In this document: piece after piece, positions 15,630-22,876 of the stretch | Position numbering within the stretch: the first letter of the stretch is position 1 | Layout of the letters: the number at the start of each line of letters is the position of its first letter | Assembly (NCBI GenBank): GCA_913042885.1 | Contig: CAJWLW010000020.1 | Location: forward strand, 1 to 32,160 | Direction: 5' to 3' | Origin: an uncultured Lentisphaeria bacterium | GTDB taxonomy: Bacteria > Verrucomicrobiota > Lentisphaeria > JABSQK01 > CAJWLW01 | Length of the DNA: 32,160 bases | The notes under the pieces: model-generated | Database searches by the model: none | Told to the model about the DNA's origin: nothing | What the model saw: the letters and a program-made list of their open reading frames with translations, nothing else | Program-made: the position numbers and the translations under genes

Positions 15630-17473
15630 CCCCCCGGCCCGTCAAAATCGGTCTTGCAGTCGTGTTGCTGGGCGTTGGCTTCGGCGCCATCGTTGCGGTG
15701 GATCGTCTGGGCTGGATCAACGGATCGGCGGCGGGCAACGACACGCAGTCGGCCGCTGCGCCCGCCTGTCCTCATGGCATGCCTGACGCGAAGTGCCCCT
15801 TCTGCGACGAATCTCTGATCGACAGTATGGGCTTCTGTCAGGGGCACAGTGTCCCCGAAGCACTGTGTACGTCTTGCTGGCCGGCACTCGCGGCGGCCTT
15901 CAAGGCTGTCGACGACTGGTGCGTCGGGCATTCACGCCCGGAATCCCAGTGCGAATTGTGCAATCCCGGCGCACTGTCCAAATTCGCACCCGTGGACGCC
16001 GTGGGTGCGGAGAGGCCGCAAGCGGCCACCGGATCGGTTCTGCCGCCGACGGAACCGTTATTGTCGGGTGAAGAGACGCCGCGGCATCTGCGCAACCCGA
16101 ATGTCACCTGCAACACGCAGAAGCTGCGCGTACAGTTCGCCACGCCTGAGATCGCCAAGGCTGCCGGGATCAAGGTGGAAAAGGTGACGGAACAGCCGGT
16201 CAGCCAGAGCGTTTCAGCGCCGGCCGAGTTGCACTACGATGCCAATCGCCATGCCCGGTTGAAGCCGCGCACCGGTGGAATCGTTCACGAGGTTAAGGCG
16301 GCGCTGGGCGACACGGTGGCAGCGGGACAGGTTCTGGCCGTTCTCGAAGCGGCGGAATTAAGTCAGCGCAAGGCCGAGTACCTACGTCTCTATCGCGAAG
16401 CGCAGGCTGCCGAGAAACTCGTGCGACAGCTCGAAGCGTGGCATCGGCGAATGAATGATATGGAGATCCGTCTGACTGGCAACAGTTACCTCGAAAGCCT
16501 GTCATTGGTGAAGCTCGCGGAAGAAAATTTCAATCGTGAAGAATCACTGATAGCGCGTGGGGTAACCTCGAAACGGGAGCTGATGGACGCGCAAAGCGCA
16601 ATGGTGCGGGCCAGGAATACGGTCTCTGAAAACGAGCGCAAGCTGAAGCTCTTCGGCATCGATTCTGAAACCTTGAAAAACCTTACGCCGGAGCAGATCG
16701 CCACGCTGGACGGCCAGGGCAGCACTTCCGAACAACCCGTACTTGAAGCGCAGCGATCGGTGTCAGTGCTGTCTGCACAGCGTCGCGCTGCCCACGACCA
16801 GCTGCGCGTACTTGGCCTCGACCCGGCCGCTATCCAAAAGGTCGTCGACGAGGAGGACACGTCGGGGCTGTTGGCGGTTACGGCCCCCTTCGCCGGTGTC
16901 ATCATTGATCGCCAGTGTACGCTGGGGGAAATGAAGACAGGTGACAACGTGCTGTTCGCCATCGCCGACATTTCTCTGATGTGGGCTATCCTTGATGTCA
17001 AGGAAGCGGATCTGCCCCGGATTCGCATGGGCCAATCGGCGATCCTGGACTTGGCCGGACTGCGTGGCCAGCGCTTCGCCGGAATGGTGACCTGGCTGAG
17101 TACGCAGGTCGACCGCCGGACAAGGACACTGAAAGTCCGAGTCCCCGTGGACAACCCCGATGGCTTGTTGCGCGCCGGCATGTACGGCAGCGCCGAGGTC
17201 ACTATTCGGGACCGTGCCAACTCCCTGATCGTGCCGCGGGAGGCGTTGCAGTGGGACGGGTGCTGCAACCTGGTCTTTGTTCGTCACTCCGATCAGCTGT
17301 ATGAGCCGCGCAAGGTAAAACTCGGCTACGAGACCGATCGTTTCTACCTGGTCGACAGCGGCTTGCGCGCCGGTGAGGAAGTCGTCACCACAGGCAGCTT
17401 CCTGATGAAGACGGAGATCATGAAAGGCAACATCGGCGCCGGCTGTTGTGAAGTGGAACCCGGCGTCGACTGA
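15626..17473 (+). CDS. czcB: RND metal-efflux periplasmic adaptor (CzcB-like) with N-terminal Cys/His triple-repeat domain
   Basis: A 615-residue adaptor whose ATG overlaps the previous stop. A membrane anchor (about 7-25) is followed by the Cys/His module: C48/H50/C57/C60 (first pair shortened to C-x-H), C71/H74/C81/C84 and C99/H102/C109/C112. A flexible linker (about 115-160) precedes the membrane-fusion core, with a lipoyl half at PRTGGIVHEVKAALGDTVAAG (two pieces, about 214-234) and a helical hairpin to about 400. The second lipoyl half (VTAPFAGVIIDRQCTLGE), a beta-barrel (MWAILDVKEADLPRIRMGQ) and a membrane-proximal domain follow. The C-terminus ends GAGCCEVEPG, adding a vicinal Cys pair; another Cys pair (GCCNLVF) lies near 547. 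Compared with about 520 residues for CzcB, the extra length is the metal-binding head. Confidence 0.9.
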   Translation: MTPRPVKIGLAVVLLGVGFGAIVAVDRLGWINGSAAGNDTQSAAAPACPHGMPDAKCPFCDESLIDSMGFCQGHSVPEALCTSCWPALAAAFKAVDDWCVGHSRPESQCELCNPGALSKFAPVDAVGAERPQAATGSVLPPTEPLLSGEETPRHLRNPNVTCNTQKLRVQFATPEIAKAAGIKVEKVTEQPVSQSVSAPAELHYDANRHARLKPRTGGIVHEVKAALGDTVAAGQVLAVLEAAELSQRKAEYLRLYREAQAAEKLVRQLEAWHRRMNDMEIRLTGNSYLESLSLVKLAEENFNREESLIARGVTSKRELMDAQSAMVRARNTVSENERKLKLFGIDSETLKNLTPEQIATLDGQGSTSEQPVLEAQRSVSVLSAQRRAAHDQLRVLGLDPAAIQKVVDEEDTSGLLAVTAPFAGVIIDRQCTLGEMKTGDNVLFAIADISLMWAILDVKEADLPRIRMGQSAILDLAGLRGQRFAGMVTWLSTQVDRRTRTLKVRVPVDNPDGLLRAGMYGSAEVTIRDRANSLIVPREALQWDGCCNLVFVRHSDQLYEPRKVKLGYETDRFYLVDSGLRAGEEVVTTGSFLMKTEIMKGNIGAGCCEVEPGVD

Positions 17474-17500
17474 GGCTTTTCCCGCGCTGAGGGGCAATAG

Positions 17501-20500
17501 ATGATCAACAAAGTTATTACCTGGTCGCTGGAACACCGATTGGTGGTCATTGCGCTGGCGCTGATCCTGGTGTTGACCGGCATCTTCGCCGTCCGGAATC
17601 TGCCAATTGATGCGTTCCCGGATACTACGCCGGTACAGGTGCAGATCAACACCACTGCCCCGGCTCTGTCGCCGTTAGAGATCGAACAGCAGATCACGTT
17701 TCCAGTTGAACAGGCCATCAGCGGCCTGCCGGGACTGGAGGTCGTTCGCTCGATTTCGAAGTTCGGGTTCTCCCAGGTGACGGTCGTCTTCGAGGATGGG
17801 ACGGGCATCTACTTTGCCCGCCAGTTGATCATGGAACGCTTACAGACGGTGGAGTTGCCGTCTGGCATCGCCGCACCAAAAATGGGACCGGTGGCGACCG
17901 GTCTCGGCGAGGTCTTCCATTACGTGCTCAGTAGCCAGACCATGAGCCTCGAGGAACTGACCACGTTGCATGATTGGGTAATCAAGCCGCGGCTGAGTGC
18001 TGTGCCGGGCGTGGCAGAGATCAACACCTGGGGCGGCGAACTGCGTCAGTATCATGTGCTGGTGGATGTCGCGGCACTGCTCAAGTACGACTTGACCATG
18101 GACGATCTCGTCTTTGCCCTGGAGCGCAACAATCTGACAGTGGGCGGTGGCAACATCGTACAGGCCGGTGAGCTGCACCTCGTCCGTGGCGTCAGCCTGA
18201 CCACCACGAAGGCGGAAATCGGCAACATCGTCATTACTGCCCACGACGGCGTCCCTGTGCTGGTGCGAGATGTGGCGGAGGTCGCGATCGGTCACGAGAT
18301 TCGCCGGGGTTCGGCCACCGCCAATGGCCAGGGAGAGGTCGTCCTCGGCCTGGGCTTCATGCTCATGGGAGAGAACAGCCATGAGGTCACACGGCGCCTG
18401 AAGTCGCGACTTGAGGCAATCCGACCCACGCTGCCGGAAGCAGTCGAGATTAAGATCGTCTACCAGCGCACGACGTTGGTGAATCAGGTCATCGACACCG
18501 TCAAGGAGAATCTATTCGAAGGTGCGATCCTGGTGGTCGCTGTACTCTTCATGTTCCTGGGCAACCTGAGGGCCGGCCTGATCGTTGCCTTGGCTATCCC
18601 GCTTTCGATGCTCTGTGCCTTCAACGGCATGCTGCGCTTCGGTGTCGCCGGCAGCCTGATGAGCCTGGGCGCCATCGACTTCGGACTAATTGTCGACAGC
18701 TCCGTCATTATGGTCGAGAACAGTGTGCGCCGGCTCGGCGACCGGGACGACCAACGTTCCGTGCAGGACATCGTTCGTGACGCCTCGATCGAAGTGCGCC
18801 GCGCAACGATGTACGGTGAACTGATCATCATGATCGTCTATCTGCCTATCCTGACCCTGGAGGGCATCGAAGGTAAACTGTTCCGGCCCATGGCGCTGAC
18901 GGTCATTTTCGCCTTGCTCGGTTCACTGGTTCTGTCATTGACGCTGATGCCGGTGCTGACCAGCATTTTCTTGCGCAAGGGTGTGGAAAAACGCCCGAAC
19001 TGGCTGGTGCGCGGTGCGCAGTGGTGTTACCGGCCGCTCCTGCGCCTGGCGCTTCGCTGGCGGCTGGCGTTCGTTGGCGGGGCGATCATCCTGCTGATTG
19101 GCAGCATCGTATTAAGCCAGCGGCTTGGCTCGGAGTTCGTGCCGAGGCTCTCGGAAATGGGTATCGTCATCAACACCGTCCGGCTGGCTGGTGTCTCCTT
19201 GGAGGAATCCACCCGCTACGGCTCCCACCTGGAGCGCTTCATCCTTGACAAGTTTCCCGATGAAGTCAAGGATGTCTGGGTGCGAACCGGCACCGCAGCG
19301 GTCGCAACCGATCCCATGGGCATTGAGCTGTCCGACGTTTTCATTACGCTCACCCCACGCGACCAATGGACACGTGCGCACAATCAAACCGAACTCACCG
19401 CGATAATGCGCCGGGATCTCGATGGTTTACCGGGAATGCGCATGATCTTCACCCAGCCGATCGAAATGCGCGTCAACGAAATGGTTGCGGGCATTCGCTC
19501 TGATCTCGGCATCAAGCTCTTTGGCGATGACCTGGACGTCTTGGGGGAGAAAGCCGCAGAAGTTGAGGCCGTGCTGAACACCATCCCCGGTGCTGCCGAT
19601 ATTTATACGGAACAAATCACCGGTCAACCGTCCCTGGAGATAACCGTCGATCAGCAGGCGATTGCGCGGCACGGGGTACCGGCTCGCCACGTGCTCGAAA
19701 TTGTCGAAGCGATCGGCGGCCGTAAAGTTGGGGAAGTGCGGGAGGATCAGCGGCGATTCGACCTCGTCGTGCGCTTGGCCGAGCCCTACCAGCGGGACGC
19801 TGTTGCCATCGGCCGTATCCTGGTGCCGACCGAGAGCGGCGAACGCATTCCACTCGATCAACTGGCCGACATTCGGCATGTCGAAGGGCCCTCCACCATC
19901 ACCCGCGAATGGCAGCGCCGACGCATCGTCATCCAATGCAACGTCAGCGACCGCGACATCGGCGGTTTCGTGGAGGAGGTGCAACGACGTCTCGCCGCCG
20001 ACGTGGCCTTGCCGAACGGCTATTACCTGGCGTATGGCGGCCAATTTGAAAACATCGAGCGTGCCCAGCAACGTCTGCTGATCGTCGTCCCCTTGGCCTT
20101 GGCGCTTATTCTCTTCTTGCTCTACACCTCTATGGGGACGGTGCGCGAGTCCCTGATTATTTTTACCGGGGCGCCCTTTGCGGCCATGGGCGGCATTCTG
20201 GCCCTGTGGCTGCGGGACATGCCATTCACCATCTCCGCGGGCGTCGGGTTCGTGGCGGTTTCCGGCGTTGCCATGCTCAATGGCCTGGTCATGATGTCCA
20301 CGATCAACCAGCTCCAGGAAAAGGGCATACCGCTCAACGACGCCATCGAGAAAAGCGCGCTCATGCGCCTGCGTCCCGTCCTCATGACTGCTCTCGTCGC
20401 CGGGCTCGGCTTTGTGCCGATGGCGCTCAATACGGGCATCGGAGCGGAGGTGCAGCGTCCGCTCGCGACCGTCGTTATCGGCGGCGTCATTACCGACAAC

Positions 20501-20626
20501 CTGTTGACGCTGCTGGTGCTCCCAGCCCTCTGCTCGCTCTTCGGACGCAAGACCTCCCAGGTCGTCGACGCGAAGCGGGCCAGTGAACTGAAGCTCGCAG
20601 GCATTAGCGACGCAGCGCAGAATTGA
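17501..20626 (+). CDS. czcA: Heavy-metal RND inner-membrane pump (CzcA-like, HME)
   Basis: A 1041-residue proton-driven metal exporter with GAGGGG 8 nt before the ATG. After the first transmembrane helix comes LPIDAFPDTTPVQVQINT, typical of CzcA-type pumps. TM4 reads GAIDFGLIVDSSVIMVEN: D393, D399 and E406 reproduce the spacing of the three acidic residues known as essential in Cupriavidus CzcA (D402, D408, E415). This places it with divalent-cation exporters (Zn, Co, Cd or Ni) rather than CusA-type Cu/Ag pumps. The central cleft motif ATDPMGIELSD and FTQPIEMRVNEMVAGIRSD also follow the CzcA pattern. It is last in the operon; the 111 bp to the 55-bp repeat hold no clear terminator. The C-terminal tail after TM12 is short and charged. 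Confidence 0.92.
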   Translation: MINKVITWSLEHRLVVIALALILVLTGIFAVRNLPIDAFPDTTPVQVQINTTAPALSPLEIEQQITFPVEQAISGLPGLEVVRSISKFGFSQVTVVFEDGTGIYFARQLIMERLQTVELPSGIAAPKMGPVATGLGEVFHYVLSSQTMSLEELTTLHDWVIKPRLSAVPGVAEINTWGGELRQYHVLVDVAALLKYDLTMDDLVFALERNNLTVGGGNIVQAGELHLVRGVSLTTTKAEIGNIVITAHDGVPVLVRDVAEVAIGHEIRRGSATANGQGEVVLGLGFMLMGENSHEVTRRLKSRLEAIRPTLPEAVEIKIVYQRTTLVNQVIDTVKENLFEGAILVVAVLFMFLGNLRAGLIVALAIPLSMLCAFNGMLRFGVAGSLMSLGAIDFGLIVDSSVIMVENSVRRLGDRDDQRSVQDIVRDASIEVRRATMYGELIIMIVYLPILTLEGIEGKLFRPMALTVIFALLGSLVLSLTLMPVLTSIFLRKGVEKRPNWLVRGAQWCYRPLLRLALRWRLAFVGGAIILLIGSIVLSQRLGSEFVPRLSEMGIVINTVRLAGVSLEESTRYGSHLERFILDKFPDEVKDVWVRTGTAAVATDPMGIELSDVFITLTPRDQWTRAHNQTELTAIMRRDLDGLPGMRMIFTQPIEMRVNEMVAGIRSDLGIKLFGDDLDVLGEKAAEVEAVLNTIPGAADIYTEQITGQPSLEITVDQQAIARHGVPARHVLEIVEAIGGRKVGEVREDQRRFDLVVRLAEPYQRDAVAIGRILVPTESGERIPLDQLADIRHVEGPSTITREWQRRRIVIQCNVSDRDIGGFVEEVQRRLAADVALPNGYYLAYGGQFENIERAQQRLLIVVPLALALILFLLYTSMGTVRESLIIFTGAPFAAMGGILALWLRDMPFTISAGVGFVAVSGVAMLNGLVMMSTINQLQEKGIPLNDAIEKSALMRLRPVLMTALVAGLGFVPMALNTGIGAEVQRPLATVVIGGVITDNLLTLLVLPALCSLFGRKTSQVVDAKRASELKLAGISDAAQN

Positions 20627-20737
20627 ACGTTCGGGAGTGCCAAATCTCTGTGACTTGGAGGTTTTGACATTTTATCTGGCGCCAACGATTATGACAGGAA
20701 GTGGCGACCCATTCAAGCTTCGACCTCAAGCCTCGGC

Positions 20738-20792
20738 GATCAGCGGCTCCATCACGCCGGCGCGCCGCGCAAATACGGATTGAGTGTATCGT
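20738..20792. repeat. 55-bp direct repeat, right copy (native 3' end of phyH)
   Basis: Same sequence and orientation as 13461-13515, with one mismatch. Here it covers the last codons and stop of the intact PhyH-type gene plus 14 bp beyond. Together the copies bracket efflux operon 2. Confidence 0.9.
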
Positions 20793-21468
20793 CGAATTTG
20801 CGGAAGGTGCCGTCGGCAGTTGGTACGATGGCCACCATGTTGGCAACGCGACGGGGGCGATCGGTCGTGTTGGGGCCGCTGCCGTGAACGAGAAGTCCAT
20901 CGAAGACGATCAGTGTGCCGGCGGCCGCGGGCACGTCGATCAATTGCGATTCATCGACCTCGGCGCGGACGACGATGGACCCCGGAATCGGGTCGTGGCG
21001 AACCTCCTGCCGATGACTGCCGGGCAGTATCTTGAGACACCCGTTCTCCGGTGTGGCGTCATCGAGTGCGATCCAGCAGGTCACGATTTTCGGCTCGTCA
21101 TAGCCGTAGTAGACATTGTCCTGATGAAGCGCCAGTGCGCCGCCGTACCGGGGAGGCTTGTAAAACAGCTGATCCTCCACCAGTCGAAACACCGGTCCCA
21201 GGACAGACTCGACAATATCGAGAATGACTGCGTGCTGCAGCACGAGCTCTTTGTAACGCGCGTTCCGCGTGAACACCGGCGTGAACAACGTGTACGACTG
21301 ATCCGGCTCGGTGCTGAGCCCGATGCTGCCGGCCTGTGCCTCCGCCGCGAACCGGTCTGCAATGTCGCGCAGCTCCGTCACGGCAGCGTCCGACATGACC
21401 CGACCGCAATCGAGGTAGCCCAAGGAATGGAATCGGGCCAGCTGTTCCGAGTTCAGATGATGGTTCAT
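20752..21468 (-). CDS. Phytanoyl-CoA dioxygenase (PhyH) family Fe(II)/2-oxoglutarate oxygenase
   Basis: A 238-residue cytoplasmic oxygenase. The metal triad is visible as H115-x-D117 (ALHQDNVYYG) and H195 (LLVHGSGPN), with an Arg at 204-207 placed to bind 2-oxoglutarate. ENGCLKILPGSH (141-152) is the typical PhyH turn. Length is normal to slightly short for the family. It would use O2 and 2-oxoglutarate to hydroxylate a small organic substrate. In glycan-rich loci of PVC-type bacteria such proteins are common, but the substrate is rarely known and cannot be inferred here. It is divergent from the six-hairpin gene at 21572, leaving 103 bp for shared promoters. Its 3' end is the sequence duplicated at 13461-13515. 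Confidence 0.85.
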   Translation of the reverse strand: MNHHLNSEQLARFHSLGYLDCGRVMSDAAVTELRDIADRFAAEAQAGSIGLSTEPDQSYTLFTPVFTRNARYKELVLQHAVILDIVESVLGPVFRLVEDQLFYKPPRYGGALALHQDNVYYGYDEPKIVTCWIALDDATPENGCLKILPGSHRQEVRHDPIPGSIVVRAEVDESQLIDVPAAAGTLIVFDGLLVHGSGPNTTDRPRRVANMVAIVPTADGTFRKFDDTLNPYLRGAPA

Positions 21469-21571
21469 GGCATTTCGCGCTCAAATGCGGCTATTCGCAT
21501 CGATCAATAACGAGTTCGTGGTAAGTTACACGACTAAGGCCGATGCAACACCGGTTCCCCAATCCGCCGAC

Positions 21572-22861
21572 ATGAACGACAACGACCGACAATTCCTGAT
21601 CGAGCTGGCGCAGGCAGCGATCGATTCGGCCCGGCTCGAGCCGGGCGCCAGCGCTTTGGACCCCGAAGGCAAGCCGACGGGCCGCCCCAACACGCTGGAC
21701 TTTGCGATCATCCCCCCGGGCGGGCGGGCCCACTATCCGGCCCTTTGGGTGGAGGAAATCCCCTACAGCTTCGCCACCGGCCTGGTGCCGGTCGAGGAAG
21801 GCCTGAACCATTTGCGACTGATCGCAGCTTGTCAGAACGGCCCGGAATGGCGAGCACTGGACGGCGCGGCAGCGCTCTGGCCGTACGCGGTGCCCGACCA
21901 TGTGAACTTCGACGGCACCGCGGTTTTCTTTCCAGGCACCTACAGCCCCGACGACGACCAGGGCGGCGAACCATACGGTGTGCGGCCCCCGGCGAGCAAC
22001 CACTACGACTTCATCTGGCTGGCGTGGCTGCTGGTTCGGCACACCGGCAGCCCGGAGCTGCTGCGCGAGGAATTCTCAGACGTGCCGCTCCTGGACCGGC
22101 TGCGGCGGGCGTTCGACGCCGTGCCCGCCGAGACCGACACCGGCCTGGTCGCCACCACGGCTGAGGAGCGATTTGTGGGGTTCCTCTTCTGCGACGCCAT
22201 CTACATGACCGGGCGCCTGTTGACGGCGTCGCTGCTGCGGCACCGGGCGGCCGGGCACCTGGCGGATCTCTATGCCCTTGTCGGCCGGGAGGACCATGCC
22301 GAGGCCATGCGCGACATGGTTCGGCAGATTGAACAGAACGTCCCGACCGCGTTCACACCGCGCCCGGGTCGAGGGTGGCTGCCCGCGTCCACCGGCGTCT
22401 CCAACCAGGATGATGTCTGGGGAACGATCTACGCCCTGTGGCGCCGCGTACTTGTGGGGCCGCCGGCGCAGAAGGCTTACCGGCAGATCCTGCGCGCGCT
22501 GGATGACGGAACCATCCTCTACGAAGGCGCGGTTCGCCACGTGCCGCTGGACGGCGATGCCTCCGAGACCTCGGCCTGGGAGCGCACCGAGGTGCCGTAT
22601 AACCGCTACATGAACGGTGCGTACTGGCACGTGCCCACCGGCTGGCTGATCAACCTGCTGTCCCGGGAGGATCCGGACCGCGCCCGTGCGGTGCTGGACG
22701 CCTATGTCGCACACATGCGCGAGCATGATTTTCGGCGCGGGCCGGAGCTCGGCGGGCCCTGGGAATGCATCGGCCCGGAGAAAGAAGCATGGAAGTGCCC
22801 GGTCTTTCTGGGCTCGATCACCATGCCTCTCGGCGTGTTGGCGGCCGAGTGGTGGCGCTAG
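21572..22861 (+). CDS. Six-hairpin (alpha/alpha-barrel) glycosidase-like protein, paralogue 2
   Basis: A 429-residue protein; the start MNDNDRQFLIEL is chosen because homology with the 9503-10777 protein begins here. The frame is open further upstream to 21467, but that would overlap the start of the divergent phyH gene, and no strong ribosome site decides. No signal peptide. It shares in order with paralogue 1: YPALWVEEIPYSF, VPDHVNFDGTAVFFPGTYSP followed by DDQGGEPYG, DDVWGTIYALWRR, and SAWERTEVPYNRYMNGAYWH then VPTGWLINLL. The two have diverged strongly outside these blocks, and this copy seems richer in G/C. Probable intracellular glycosidase-type enzyme; reaction unknown. It ends 15 bp from the stop of the convergent lyase-like gene. 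Confidence 0.65.
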   Translation: MNDNDRQFLIELAQAAIDSARLEPGASALDPEGKPTGRPNTLDFAIIPPGGRAHYPALWVEEIPYSFATGLVPVEEGLNHLRLIAACQNGPEWRALDGAAALWPYAVPDHVNFDGTAVFFPGTYSPDDDQGGEPYGVRPPASNHYDFIWLAWLLVRHTGSPELLREEFSDVPLLDRLRRAFDAVPAETDTGLVATTAEERFVGFLFCDAIYMTGRLLTASLLRHRAAGHLADLYALVGREDHAEAMRDMVRQIEQNVPTAFTPRPGRGWLPASTGVSNQDDVWGTIYALWRRVLVGPPAQKAYRQILRALDDGTILYEGAVRHVPLDGDASETSAWERTEVPYNRYMNGAYWHVPTGWLINLLSREDPDRARAVLDAYVAHMREHDFRRGPELGGPWECIGPEKEAWKCPVFLGSITMPLGVLAAEWWR

Positions 22862-22876
22862 AGTGCTCAGCCTGAA

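Larger units (their letters stand above)
13461..20737. other. Putative inserted metal-efflux cassette 2 (55-bp repeat-bracketed)
   Basis: One repeat unit, the ArsR relic and the czc-type operon form a 7.28-kb block between two near-identical 55-bp direct repeats, the right one being the genuine end of phyH. Deleting one unit leaves the GH95-like gene and phyH convergent with about 40 bp between stops, a compact and plausible ancestral order. 55 bp is far longer than usual transposon target duplications and more like an attachment site at a gene's 3' end, but no recombinase is visible inside. Confidence 0.45.

Noticed and set aside
20627..20737. Terminator after czcA
   Set aside because: Only a 4-bp CCAA/TTGG pairing with no following T-run, too weak to call.
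20701..21510. Plus-strand 269-residue frame opposite phyH
   Set aside because: The minus-strand gene has an intact Fe/2-oxoglutarate triad; the plus frame has no motif and is its shadow.
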